DNA of 64,000 nucleotides from CAXQZM01 sp965229645 (GTDB lineage Bacteria; Pseudomonadota; Alphaproteobacteria; UBA7985). Position numbers and translations under genes: made by a program. The notes under the pieces were generated by a model, which saw nothing but the letters and a program-made list of their open reading frames with translations, did no database searches and was not told the origin of the DNA. The stretch is taken from the NCBI GenBank assembly GCA_965229645.1, contig OZ245893.1, forward strand, positions 2,418,001 to 2,482,000, in the 5' to 3' direction. This document shows positions 8,322 through 16,498 of the stretch, in pieces. Every line of letters starts with the position of its first letter. The first letter of the stretch is position 1.

Positions 8322-9317
8322 ATGGTCGCGCTTATCCCCTCCCGCCCTTACAACCTCCCCGAACGTCGCGTCACCCCGCGCGCGACCTTCTTAAACCGAC
8401 GCGCGGTCCTGCGCGCCGCCGTTTTGGGCGGGGCCAGTTCCCTCCTTGCCGGTGGAATTCCCGCCCGCGCTTTGGCGCAATCTGCGGTCGATGATCCCAC
8501 CGCCGATCTCTACCCGACCGCCAAGAATTCCGCTTACGACCGCGTGCAGGGCGACCGTGCCTTGACCCAGCAAATCGACGCCCTGACCTACAACAATTTC
8601 TACGAATTCGGCACGCACAAGAATATCTGGCAAAACGCGCAGCGGTTGGAGCGTCGGCCCTGGACGCTCGAGGTCGATGGCTTGGTCGCCAAGCCGCAGA
8701 CGTTTGACATCGACGATCTGATTCGCGCCATGCCCTTGGAGGAGCGGATTTACCGCCACCGCTGCGTTGAAACCTGGTCCATGGTTGTGCCGTGGAACGG
8801 CTTTGCCTTGCGCCATCTCCTCGATCGCGTCGAACCCCTGGGCCAAGCCCGCTACGTGGCGTTTGAAACGGCAGAGCTCTGGAACAAGGGCGACGTGTTG
8901 AGCGCCCAGTTCCCCTGGCCCTACCGCGAGGGCCTGCGGCTGGACGAAGCCATGAACGACCTGACGCTGCTCGCAACAGGCATCTACGGCGAACCCATGC
9001 CGAGTCAGAACGGCGCGCCCCTGCGCCTGGTCGTGCCGTGGAAATACGGCTTTAAGGGCATAAAATCTCTTGTTCGCCTGACCCTGACGGACACGCCGCC
9101 GCCGACCTTTTGGTCGCTTGCCAACGGCCGCGAGTACGGGTTTTGGGCCAACGTCAACCCCGAGGTTCCCCACCGCCGCTGGTCGCAAGCGCGCGAATGG
9201 GACATTAGCCAGGGGCGAGGCACAACGTTTGCGACCCTGCCCTGGAATGGCTATGGCGAGTGGGTCGCGGATCTCTACGCGGACCTCGACCCCGTCGCGG
9301 ACAGGATCTTCACCTAA
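8322..9317 (+). CDS. msrP: Periplasmic methionine sulfoxide reductase, molybdopterin subunit
   Basis: The 331-residue MsrP (YedY) repairs oxidised methionine in periplasmic proteins using a Mo-molybdopterin cofactor. A twin-arginine signal (NRRAVLRAAVLGG, Arg26-Arg27) with an AxA-like cleavage site near residue 52 is present. The cofactor-binding RHRCVETWSM contains the Mo-ligating Cys148. The YGFKGIKSLV and EYGFWANVNP segments are typical. The usual haem membrane partner msrQ is absent; the next gene (ubiB) is convergent and overlaps the msrP end by 8 bp. The electron donor is therefore encoded elsewhere or differs. Confidence 0.93.
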   Translation: MVALIPSRPYNLPERRVTPRATFLNRRAVLRAAVLGGASSLLAGGIPARALAQSAVDDPTADLYPTAKNSAYDRVQGDRALTQQIDALTYNNFYEFGTHKNIWQNAQRLERRPWTLEVDGLVAKPQTFDIDDLIRAMPLEERIYRHRCVETWSMVVPWNGFALRHLLDRVEPLGQARYVAFETAELWNKGDVLSAQFPWPYREGLRLDEAMNDLTLLATGIYGEPMPSQNGAPLRLVVPWKYGFKGIKSLVRLTLTDTPPPTFWSLANGREYGFWANVNPEVPHRRWSQAREWDISQGRGTTFATLPWNGYGEWVADLYADLDPVADRIFT

Positions 9318-10848
9318 GGCTTATCCACGCAAGGCAAAGGGCGAAGCCTGCGACCGCCCCCAACATGGCGAAGGCTGCGCGCGCGCGCCAGGCGGGTGCT
9401 GGGGAAGTCTTGGGACCCGAGTGGCTGGGCGCGTCCCCGCCTTCCGCCGCGTCAATTTGCCGCCGCACGTAGGCGACGACGCGCGGCAGATCCTCCCATA
9501 ACTTTGCGCCCTCCCGCCGCAGTTCGCGGAGCTGGCGCGCGGGGCCGAGGTTTTGCTGGGCCCATCTCGAAATCAGCGGTTCGGCCAGCGTCCATATGTT
9601 CAGCTCTGGCGCCAACTGCCGGCTGATCCCTTCGGCCATCAGCATATTTTTTTGTAAGAGGAACAGCTCTGGCTGCATTTCCAGTCGATACTGTTGCGAC
9701 ATGGCGAGCAGCTGTCCAAGCAGCTTCCCAAAACTGACCTGGTGCAAGGGTTTGCCCATAATGGGTTCGGCGACGGCGCGAATGGAAAGGGCGAAGGCTT
9801 CGGCGTCCTGATCTCGGCCCAAGTACCCCGCCGTTTGATAGCGCTTGGCTAGGGCCTCGTAGTCTTGCGCCAGCATGAGAGTCATCAGGTCAGCCAAAAA
9901 GTACCGGACCCGCCACGGCAGGGTTCCCATGAGGCCGAAATCAACAAAGACGACGCGCCCTTGGTCGTCGATCATCATGTTGCCGCCGTGTTGATCGCCG
10001 TGGAAGTAGCCGTGGGTCAGGACCGAGGCGAAGAAGACTTCGGCGGCGCGCTTGAGCACGCTGTTTAGATCGTGACCCTGGGCGAGCAGGGCAGCACGAT
10101 GGTCGATCGGGATGCCAGCAACGCGCGTCATGACCATCATATGCTCCCCGCACAGATCCCACAGCGGTTCGGGCAAGACCACGGGGTCTTCGGCGCCGAA
10201 CTGATGGCGGAAGCGCGACAGCGCCGCGGCCTCGACCCGTAAATCAAGCTCTGCTGCGGCGTTGCGGGCGAACTCGGCGATCAGGCCCTTGGGCCGCAGG
10301 TGGCGCAGGTCGGGGCGCGCGCGCTCAAAATTTCCCGCCAGCCAAGTCAAAAAGGCGATGTCGCGATGGAAGGCGCGCGCAACCCCAGGACGGATCAGCT
10401 TGACCGCCACCTCGCGGCCATCCTTTAGGGTGGCAAAATGCACCTGGGCAACCGACGCCGCGGACATGGCACGTTCCTCAAAGTGCGCGAAGACCTCCTC
10501 AACGGCGGCGCTCAGCGCACCTGTCAGCAGGGGTTTGATCTGCGCATAGTCCAGCGGTGGCAACTGGTCCTGCAATTGGGTTAGGTCCTGCGCCGCGTCG
10601 GCCCCGATCAAGTCGGGCCGTGTCGACAGGGCTTGACCCGCCTTGACGAAGGCAGGGCCCTGGGCATGAAGCACCCTTGCCAGCCGTTCGCCAGAGCGCC
10701 CCTCAAGGCCCCGACGCTCAAGGCGCGCGGCAAAGGCAAAGGCCCAGCGGGCAGGGCCTTGGGCGGGGATCAAGGACGCAAAAGGTTGCAAGGCCCCCGC
10801 CCGTGCGAGCCGCCACATGAGGGCCAAGAGGCGCAAAAGATGGCGCAT
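9310..10848 (-). CDS. ubiB: UbiB family ABC1 kinase-like ubiquinone biosynthesis protein
   Basis: This 512-residue ABC1/UbiB atypical kinase-like protein is required for coenzyme Q synthesis. Motifs are KAGQALSTRPDLIG (family-specific KxGQ), ASVAQVHFA (Ala-rich nucleotide loop), VAVKLIRPG (Lys) and HGDQHGGNM...VFVDFGLMG. Two hydrophobic helices sit at the C-terminus, as in UbiB. The ATG at 10848 is preferred; the frame runs 21 codons further up into repeat R2, but that part is translated repeat. The ATG lies 10 nt after the TATAAA of the R2 end, implying a near-leaderless mRNA. Confidence 0.93.
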   Translation of the reverse strand: MRHLLRLLALMWRLARAGALQPFASLIPAQGPARWAFAFAARLERRGLEGRSGERLARVLHAQGPAFVKAGQALSTRPDLIGADAAQDLTQLQDQLPPLDYAQIKPLLTGALSAAVEEVFAHFEERAMSAASVAQVHFATLKDGREVAVKLIRPGVARAFHRDIAFLTWLAGNFERARPDLRHLRPKGLIAEFARNAAAELDLRVEAAALSRFRHQFGAEDPVVLPEPLWDLCGEHMMVMTRVAGIPIDHRAALLAQGHDLNSVLKRAAEVFFASVLTHGYFHGDQHGGNMMIDDQGRVVFVDFGLMGTLPWRVRYFLADLMTLMLAQDYEALAKRYQTAGYLGRDQDAEAFALSIRAVAEPIMGKPLHQVSFGKLLGQLLAMSQQYRLEMQPELFLLQKNMLMAEGISRQLAPELNIWTLAEPLISRWAQQNLGPARQLRELRREGAKLWEDLPRVVAYVRRQIDAAEGGDAPSHSGPKTSPAPAWRARAAFAMLGAVAGFALCLAWISLR

Positions 10849-10858
10849 GCTTGCCAGC

Positions 10859-10887
10859 TTTATACTAACGGCCAAAAAAGTTGACAC
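10859..10887 (-). promoter_or_regulatory. Candidate repeat-borne promoter of ubiB
   Basis: On the minus strand the R end of repeat R2 reads GTGTCA (10882-10887), a 17-nt spacer, then TATAAA (10859-10864). The ubiB ATG begins 10 nt after the hexamer. The -35 matches TTGACA at 4 of 6 positions; the -10 and spacing are good. The same arrangement recurs before ubiE, mnmG, folD and pyrH. Confidence 0.55.
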
Positions 10888-11060
10888 TTTTTTGGCCGTT
10901 TTGTGTCTCACGGCAGAAACGCTTCGCGTTTCGCCTCCGACGGGGCTTTCGCTTACACCCCGAGGCGCTTTCTTAGCTTATCTCGGGGCCGCTGCGGGGG
11001 CCGCAGTCGCGGCCCTTATACCAGCGATCAAAAGAGCCATTTTCAATCGCCGCTGGTACT
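10860..11060 (-). repeat. Composite multi-hairpin repeat, copy R2
   Basis: Complete copy in reverse orientation, filling the gap between ubiB and ubiE with its R end at the ubiB start. All five hairpin modules are recognisable; the R hairpin is perfectly paired around the TGAC loop (reverse of GTCA). The L-end terminus reads GGTACTAG instead of GGTATAAG and supplies the TAG stop codon of ubiE, so the element's end is part of a coding sequence. Confidence 0.9.
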
Positions 11061-11811
11061 AGAGCTTCAGGCCTTGGTGAATCGCGGCGATGCCCCCGCT
11101 CAAATTCTGGTAGATGACACGATCAAAACCGCCCGCGCGAATCTGATCGGCCAGCGCCTCTTGGTCGGGGAACTGGCGGATCGACTCGACCAAATAGACA
11201 TAGGCCTCACGATCCCCCGCCACGAGCTGGCCCAGGCGGGGAATGACCTGAAAAGAAAACAGGTCGTAGGCACGATCGAGGAAGGGCAGGACGACTTTAG
11301 AAAACTCCAAACAAAAAAACCGCCCTCCAGGGCGCAATACCCTGTAGACTTCGGCGATGGCTTTGGCGGGTTCCGCGACATTTCTGAGGCCAAAAGCCAG
11401 GGTCACGACATCGAACTGGTTGGCGGCAAAGGGCAGGTCCATGGCGTCCCCCACGACCCACGTTAGGGCCCCTAAGCCTGGCAGCGCGTCGGCGCGCGCT
11501 TGTCCTTTCGCCAACATGGCGGGGGTGAAGTCGCAAACGGTCATGGTGCTTTGCTGGCCCTTAACTGCCTGGGCGATGCGAAAGGCCAGATCGCCCGTGC
11601 CGCCAGCAAGGTCCAGGAACGCCTGATCGGGGCGCGGGCGGACCCAGGTCACCAGCGCCTCCTTCCAAAGGCGATGGACCCCGACAGACATGAGATCGTT
11701 CATGACATCGTAGGAATCTGCAACGCCCGAAAATAGGTTTTGAACCAAGCCAGGTTTGGCCGCCAAAGGCACCGTAGCGTAGCCAAAATGTGTGGTCTCG
11801 GGCGCGCCCAT
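11059..11811 (-). CDS. ubiE: Ubiquinone/menaquinone biosynthesis C-methyltransferase
   Basis: This 250-residue class I SAM methyltransferase carries the UbiE signatures YDVMNDLMSVGVHRLWK, LDLAGGTGDLAF (SAM-binding motif I) and the AFGLRNV segment. It methylates the benzoquinone ring in ubiquinone synthesis. The ATG at 11811 was chosen; an in-frame GTG lies at 11820. The start is 9 nt after a TATTAA hexamer at the end of repeat R3. A GAGGG lies just before the ATG, too close for a classical ribosome-binding site on a long leader. ubiE and ubiB lie in the order common for an ubiE-ubiB operon, but repeat R2 separates them. Confidence 0.95.
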   Translation of the reverse strand: MGAPETTHFGYATVPLAAKPGLVQNLFSGVADSYDVMNDLMSVGVHRLWKEALVTWVRPRPDQAFLDLAGGTGDLAFRIAQAVKGQQSTMTVCDFTPAMLAKGQARADALPGLGALTWVVGDAMDLPFAANQFDVVTLAFGLRNVAEPAKAIAEVYRVLRPGGRFFCLEFSKVVLPFLDRAYDLFSFQVIPRLGQLVAGDREAYVYLVESIRQFPDQEALADQIRAGGFDRVIYQNLSGGIAAIHQGLKL

Positions 11812-11820
11812 GACCCTCAC

Positions 11821-11849
11821 TTAATACCAACGGCGAAAAAAGTTGACAC
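11821..11849 (-). promoter_or_regulatory. Candidate repeat-borne promoter of ubiE
   Basis: On the minus strand: GTGTCA (11844-11849), 17-nt spacer, TATTAA (11821-11826), then 9 nt to the ubiE ATG. It is the R end of repeat R3. Spacing is identical to the ubiB, mnmG, folD and pyrH cases. Confidence 0.5.
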
Positions 11850-12020
11850 TTTTTTGGCTGTTTTGTGTCTCACGGCAGAAACGCTTCGCGTTTCGCCTCC
11901 GACGGGGCCTTCGCTTATACCCCGAGGCGCTTTCGCGCTATTCTCGGGGCCGCTACGGGGGCCGCAGTCGCGGCCCTTATACCAGCGAACATAAGACTCA
12001 TTCCTGGTCGCCGCTGGTAT
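11822..12020 (-). repeat. Composite multi-hairpin repeat, copy R3
   Basis: Complete copy in reverse orientation between the divergent ubiE and sdhB. The R module is ACGGCGAAAAAAGT-TGAC-ACTTTTTTGGCTGT, so one stem arm carries changes not matched on the other. The GAAACGC-GAA-GCGTTTC and CCCCGAG/CTCGGGG hairpins are intact. The L end faces sdhB. Confidence 0.9.
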
Positions 12021-12109
12021 GAGACGCACCCGACCGAAAGCCCAGCCCAATTCAGTTTTGCGCCCGCGAGGGTGGCTAAGCCCCAGTCCAGAATTTATAG
12101 GTGGTTTCT

Positions 12110-12892
12110 ATGGTTGAATTTCGACTTCCCGCCAATTCGCGCATCCAAAAGGGCCTGGATTGGAAAGCCCCTGCGGGGGCGTCGGCGAATCTCAAGACGT
12201 TTGCAGTTTATCGCTGGAACCCCGATAGCGGGGAAAATCCACGGCTGGATACGTATGAAGTCGATCAAGACGATTGCGGCCCCATGGTGCTCGACGCCTT
12301 GCTCTGGATCAAGAACAAGGTGGACTCGACCCTCACCTTGCGCCGTTCCTGCAGGGAGGGGGTGTGCGGGTCTTGCGCCATGAACATTGACGGCACCAAT
12401 ACCCTGGCCTGCACCAAGTTTTTGGGCGACATCCAGGGGACGGCCAAAGTCTATCCCTTGCCCCACATGCCCGTTGTTAAGGACTTGGTGCCCGACCTGA
12501 GCCAGCCCTATGCCCAGTACGCGAGCATCGAACCTTGGCTAAAGTCCGACAGCGCCGCGCCGACGCGCGAACGTCTGCAAAGCCCGCAAGAACGCGACAA
12601 GCTCGATGGCATGTGGGAGTGTATTCTGTGCTTTTCCTGCTCCACATCGTGCCCCTCCTACTGGTGGAACGGTGACCGCTACCTCGGCCCCGCGATTTTG
12701 TTGCAAGCCTATCGCTGGATCGCCGATAGCCGCGACGAAGCGACAGGCGAACGCCTAGACGCCCTGGAAGACCCCTTCCGGCTGTACCGCTGCCACACGA
12801 TCATGAACTGCACCAAAACCTGCCCCAAGGGCCTCAACCCTGCCAAGGCCATCGCGGAAATCAAAAAACTCATGGTCGAACGTCGTGTCTAG
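12110..12892 (+). CDS. sdhB: Succinate dehydrogenase iron-sulfur subunit
   Basis: The 260-residue SdhB carries the three Fe-S clusters linking the flavoprotein to the quinone site of complex II. The [2Fe-2S] ligands are Cys81, Cys86, Cys89 and Cys101; the CILCFSCSTSCP box (Cys171, 174, 177, 181) and CHTIMNCTKTCPKG (Cys228, 234, 238) supply the other clusters. The ATG at 12110 has AGGTGG six bases upstream; the in-frame GTG at 12101 lies inside that ribosome-binding site. sdhC, sdhD and sdhA are not adjacent; repeat R3 and ubiE lie upstream. The operon has been split or rearranged. Confidence 0.96.
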   Translation: MVEFRLPANSRIQKGLDWKAPAGASANLKTFAVYRWNPDSGENPRLDTYEVDQDDCGPMVLDALLWIKNKVDSTLTLRRSCREGVCGSCAMNIDGTNTLACTKFLGDIQGTAKVYPLPHMPVVKDLVPDLSQPYAQYASIEPWLKSDSAAPTRERLQSPQERDKLDGMWECILCFSCSTSCPSYWWNGDRYLGPAILLQAYRWIADSRDEATGERLDALEDPFRLYRCHTIMNCTKTCPKGLNPAKAIAEIKKLMVERRV

Positions 12893-12894
12893 TA

Positions 12895-12937
12895 CCGACG
12901 ACCAAAAAAGGTGACATTTTTTTAGTTTTTGGTATTA
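12895..12937 (-). repeat. Degenerate solo R-hairpin
   Basis: GTACCGACGACCAAAAAAGG-TGAC then a T-rich arm ending in TTGGTATTAG. It resembles the R module of the repeat family in reverse orientation, keeping the TGAC loop and the ACCA...TGGT termini but with a decayed right arm. It begins immediately after the sdhB stop. Confidence 0.55.
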
Positions 12938-12947
12938 GGAGTTGAAA

Positions 12948-13057
12948 CCTCAGCACAAATCAAAAAACCAAAAACTGACCACAAGATGTCGTATCTATTC
13001 GACTCAATTAGCCCTCTATCTTGTGGTTTTCGGAGTCGAAGTCGAGTTATGCTGAGG
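12948..13057. repeat. Nested inverted repeats of unknown role
   Basis: Outer arms CCTCAGCA (12948-12955) and TGCTGAGG (13050-13057) enclose inner arms CCACAAGAT (12979-12987) and ATCTTGTGG (13018-13026). Both pairs are perfect, giving a possible two-tier stem of about 110 nt followed by a T-rich stretch (GAGTTTTTT at 13062-13070). It could be a structured RNA, a decayed mobile-element end or a terminator for sdhB. No family was recognised. Confidence 0.45.
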
Positions 13058-13166
13058 TCTCGAGTTTTTTGTCTAGAAAAATCCAGATTATGAACTTATA
13101 CTATTGGACGGGCCGTCCTGGGTCATTCAACGCCAACTTGGGAGTTTTAACTAAATTGGGGGCAAA

Positions 13167-13886
13167 ATGAAAAAACTACTTATCTTTACATGCCTGGTGA
13201 CCTTGTTCGGATGCGCGACTGAAACGCTAACACCTGAACAGAAAGAACAATTAAAAGAAGACAGGCCGAAAGCCGTGGCTTTGGCCCAAAGGGAATTCCT
13301 TCGAACCGCAGATGAAATCGCTGAATATTGCGTTGGCTTAATTGAGCAGAGTGATCCGAGCACGAGTTTGCTCACAAGTGTAGGCTATACAGCAGAAGAG
13401 CAGTCTTATGGTTATTCTTTTTATCAAGAATGGAAAGTGGGATTGGCCGACGTGGACGTGGAATTGCTTGCCAAAACATCCCCTCAAAATCAACTTGGTT
13501 GCGTATTGGTCGTTACGCCGAGGAATAGTGTTGTCGACACGGTATTTGGTCGTATGGATGACAGTTATGCAGAGCAAGCCATAGTTGGTAGCAATACAGG
13601 CAGTGTCAATAGCTTGGCCGATGGCCGAAATGCCGTCCGCAATGTATGGACGCGAGAGTTGGAACGCCTTGGTTATACTGTAAGTGAGAATGAAGAACAG
13701 TCTGTTGCTGGGCAGCAACTCGTGTCAGGCATTGTAACAGGTGTGCTTACAGGTGGGTTATTATCAGCAACTTCTGCTGAAACGAATGTGCAAATTGCAA
13801 CGAAAGACGATCTTCAAATTAAGTTGGCGACTTCAGTAGTTAATCAAGCACAATCTGAAATTATTCGGTTTATCGCAACTGATTAG
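13167..13886 (+). CDS. Hypothetical lipoprotein
   Basis: The 239-residue protein has a short lipoprotein signal (MKKLLIFTCLVTLFG-Cys16), so it should be lipidated on Cys16 after signal peptidase II cleavage. A Lys/Glu-rich stretch, a mixed alpha/beta middle and a Gly/Thr-rich hydrophobic segment (about residues 187-205, SGIVTGVLTGGLLSATSA) follow. I recognise no known domain. The start is set by a purine-rich GGGGGC seven bases upstream. The gene is clearly more AT-rich than its neighbours and sits among mobile-element debris, suggesting lateral acquisition. Function is not inferred. Confidence 0.75.
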   Translation: MKKLLIFTCLVTLFGCATETLTPEQKEQLKEDRPKAVALAQREFLRTADEIAEYCVGLIEQSDPSTSLLTSVGYTAEEQSYGYSFYQEWKVGLADVDVELLAKTSPQNQLGCVLVVTPRNSVVDTVFGRMDDSYAEQAIVGSNTGSVNSLADGRNAVRNVWTRELERLGYTVSENEEQSVAGQQLVSGIVTGVLTGGLLSATSAETNVQIATKDDLQIKLATSVVNQAQSEIIRFIATD

Positions 13887-14011
13887 TCCTTTAAGTCCCT
13901 TAAACTAAAGCGTAATACTTTTTCAGTTTCACGCGCGCGTCGTCGTTTGTAAATTGCCAGTTAGCGATTGCGGGTTTTTGATTTCGCTGCGTCTTCCAGG
14001 TTTTGACACCG

Positions 14012-14053
14012 TACCAACGTCCAAAAAGTGTCAACTTTGGCCTTTGGGATTAA
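14012..14053 (+). repeat. Degenerate solo R-hairpin
   Basis: GTACCAACGTCCAAAAAGT-GTCA-ACTTTGGCCTTTGGGATTAAG is a decayed R module with the GTCA loop preserved, within the non-coding stretch between the lipoprotein gene and the IS1380 element. Confidence 0.5.
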
Positions 14054-14093
14054 GTTCCCGCTCAACTGAGCGGACACTTGAAGGAGGCAAGTG

Positions 14094-14252
14094 ATGTTGG
14101 ATCGGGTCAAGCGTCGACGCTGGTCGGCTTCAGAGAAGCTAGAGATCTGCGATCAAGCTAGGGTACCAGGTGTTTCAGTGGCGCAAGTCTCGCCACGGGA
14201 ACCCTGCACGCACCCGCCAAGGCAGAGCCTCCAAGAAGAGACGCTCCAGTAA
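14094..14252 (+). pseudogene. Transposase helix-turn-helix protein remnant (IS3/IS66 orfA-like)
   Basis: A 52-codon frame preceded by AAGGAGG (14080-14086) begins MLDRVKRRRWSASEKLEICD and continues ARVPGVSVAQVS. This resembles the N-terminal helix-turn-helix of IS66/IS3-type orfA proteins (RRRRWS..EK..I......GVSVS.VA). It then degrades and stops. The rest of the element is absent, so this is a relic. The surrounding 13.9-14.4 kb holds no other coding sequence that I can support. Confidence 0.5.
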
Positions 14253-14389
14253 CATCGCGAACCCATCACGGCTTGGAATTCATCCTGAAATCTTATCCCA
14301 GAGTTGATCTGTGACAACAAAGCAATCTGTGTTCATTGAAACCTCTATTTTGGAAGCTTGAAACACAATTCTGCCGAGATAGGACTCCC

Positions 14390-14436
14390 TAATACCAGCG
14401 GCGGTTGAAAATGACTCTTATGTTCGCTGGTATTAA
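14390..14436 (+). repeat. Repeat copy R4, left part (L module), split by IS1380
   Basis: TAATACCAGCGGCGG...TTCGCTGGTATTAA is an L module ending in ATTAA. The same ATTAA restarts at 16259 on the far side of the IS and continues with the GGGCCGC core hairpin. Joining the two gives the uninterrupted repeat, so the IS landed in a pre-existing copy. Confidence 0.88.
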
Positions 14437-16258
14437 CCTGCCTTATTCATGAAGATGGCAGATTTTGGGACGTGATCGGTTTAGGCGGGGTTTTGAGGCA
14501 GGATGCGTTGGAGATTTTGAGCATCGAATGATTTGTTGAGGGTCCTTGGTTCATTGTGGCGTAAATTTGGGAACAGGATTGATTATCCGGGGTGTTTTTT
14601 GCTTCGTTGGCGCAGGGGTGATGGGTCGCCAGATCATCGAGGTGGGCGACAGCGTTTTCAGGACAGTCTATTTTGCAATCTGATTTACCGTGGTGGCCAT
14701 GCCATGCGGTTGATGGCTGGCCATATCAGGCTCCAGAAGCGCTGTGCACTTTGGGCAACGATTAGGATTGCGCGGCGGGCATGGATGGTGATTCGGGCGC
14801 CGATTGAGAGCACGCGTTCACGATAGCGGCGCAGGCTCCAACCAGTGCGCGTGGCAGTTTCCATGCACCGTCGACCAGCATGCAACAGACCGTAAGCCAG
14901 CAGATTGAGTAGCAGAAGGGCTTCGTTACGGGCGAAGGCCTCAGCTTCAGCCTTGATCTCAGCTTCAGCCTTGATCTCAGCCTCAGCTTCGGGCTTGGAT
15001 GGGGAGGACGGAGAGGAGCCTTTAGTGTCCTTCCTGGTCCGCACTGTCGATGACAGGGTCGGCCCCAGCACGTCCATCAACTCACCGAAGCTGTTTTCGG
15101 CTGCGCCGCGTTTGCGGTAAAGCGCCAGCAGGTCTTGGCCAGGCATATGATCTTGTGTGAGGTTGGTGATCAGCCAGAAGCGATCCAGCAACAACTGGCC
15201 TGGTCGCTCGACGACAACCAGAACGACCCGCCGCGCCTTCGACCATGACTTGGCTTGATACTCCATCTCATGAAACCACATGCCGCCATCAGCTGGTGGG
15301 CATCCTTCTGGGCGCTTCATATTCGGGGCGGCTAGTCGGTCCAGGGCCTTGTTATTGCACAATCGCGCCACGTAGGAGATGCCGCGCTCATCCAACCCGC
15401 TCAGCACTTTCGCTTCTGGAAAGCCCGCATCCATCCGAACCATCGCTACCTGACACAGCTTTGTCTTCGCACGATCAATCAGGTCCAGAATGAAGCTGAG
15501 CGCTCCGTCGGCGGTGTGAACACTGCCTTTGCGAAGCCGTGCGTCCAGCAAATCGCCAGTCTCGGCAATGCCAGCAATGATCGGGTGATACATGCGCTGA
15601 CGATAGTGCCCATTCCAGGCTGAACCAGGCTGCTTGCCATGCACCTCGATGGGCAGACTGTCCACATCAAGGGTCAGATATCGAGGGCGGTGTCCACGAC
15701 GCTCGGCCCGCAGGCGACGGCCAGTCAGTTCCATCACGCTCTCGCGCAAGACCTGAAGGTTGGCTTCGCTGGAGAGCAAATCAAGCAACCGCGACAAGGT
15801 AGGCCCGCGAGGGCAGATGGCGCTCTTGGTGCAGAGGCGTTGTGCTGCGCCTGCACGAAGTTGACAGCCGAAACGCTGGATCATAGCGCAGTGCATCAGC
15901 ATCGTCCTGATCACGCCAACCCTGAGCCAAAAGCAGAAGCCTCGTTCGCAAGAGTTCAGGCAAAGAATAAGTTACAAGGTGGGAACGGCGCGTATCCTCA
16001 AGCCGAGCCGTCAGCCACGAGATGATACCTGAGCGCTCCATCAACTCGCGCTGCACAATGGCTCCCCCATCTCCGCTCAGATGCTCAGCCCGGCTCTCCA
16101 CGGAAAGACTCCGGTTGAATGATGTTGTGAATAGAGGTAGTGTTTCACCCATGGCGTGGCTCGGTCCTGGCTGTTGTTTCTGTTGCTAAACACTTGATTC
16201 TACAGCTTTTTCCGCGTCACGCCATACAAATCAACAGATCAGACGCGAATAAGAGGGG
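14437..16258 (-). mobile_element. IS1380-family insertion sequence
   Basis: This 1,822-bp element has imperfect terminal inverted repeats CCTGCCTTATTC (left) and CCCCTCTTATTC (right, reverse complement). It is flanked by the 5-bp direct repeat ATTAA (14432-14436 and 16259-16263). It encodes an IS1380-type transposase on the minus strand, split over two frames. The insertion lies inside repeat copy R4. Confidence 0.88.
14685..16152 (-). pseudogene. IS1380-family transposase, frameshifted
   Basis: The first frame (from 16152) reads MGETLPLFTTSFNRSLSVES..., with GDGGAIVQRELMER and DADALRYDPAFRLS, the conserved IS1380 N-terminus. Homology continues in another frame with LSRLLDLLSSEANLQ, LTLDVDSLPIEVHGKQ (DDE Asp region) and a C-terminal RRYRERVLSIGARI. 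The frames cross near 15870-15910. A single-base indel most simply explains this; programmed frameshifting is less likely because I see no slippery heptamer. A short tandem repeat (CTCAGCTTCAGCCTTGAT type) at about 14939-14990 encodes repeated EAEIKA residues. Confidence 0.8.
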
Positions 16259-16418
16259 ATTAAGGGCCGCGACTGCGGCCCCCGTAGCGGCCCCGAGAAT
16301 AGCGCGAAAGCGCCTCGGGGTATAAGCGAAGGCCCCGTCGGAGGCGAAACGCGAAGCGCTTCTGCCGTGAGACACAAAACGGCGAAAAAAGTGTCAACTT
16401 TTTTCGCCGTTGGTATAA
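16259..16418 (+). repeat. Repeat copy R4, right part (core and R module)
   Basis: Continues R4 after the IS1380 insertion. Its R hairpin is ACGGCGAAAAAAGT-GTCA-ACTTTTTTCGCCGT: relative to R1 one C/G pair has become G/C on both arms, keeping the stem perfect. The end TTGGTATAAT faces mnmG. Confidence 0.9.
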
Positions 16419-16419
16419 T
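16391..16419 (+). promoter_or_regulatory. Candidate repeat-borne promoter of mnmG
   Basis: GTGTCA (16391-16396), 17-nt spacer, TATAAT (16414-16419; perfect -10). The mnmG ATG is 79 bp downstream. This is the best -10 match in the repeat family. Confidence 0.55.
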
Positions 16420-16498
16420 GTCCACGGGCCCTAGTCCGCGCGGCGCAAAAACCCCAATTCCTTGTCCCCTTAGGTGGGATTTGCTCTATAGACACGGT

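Noticed and set aside
10848..10911. N-terminal extension of ubiB by 21 codons (MRHKTAKKVSTF...)
   Set aside because: This is translated repeat R2; UbiB homology and the predicted promoter both support the ATG at 10848.
14685..16152. Programmed frameshift in the IS1380 transposase
   Set aside because: No slippery heptamer was seen, and IS1380-type transposases are normally one continuous frame; mutation is simpler.
16367..16498. N-terminal extension of mnmG
   Set aside because: It reads through repeat R4, and family homology begins at 16499.
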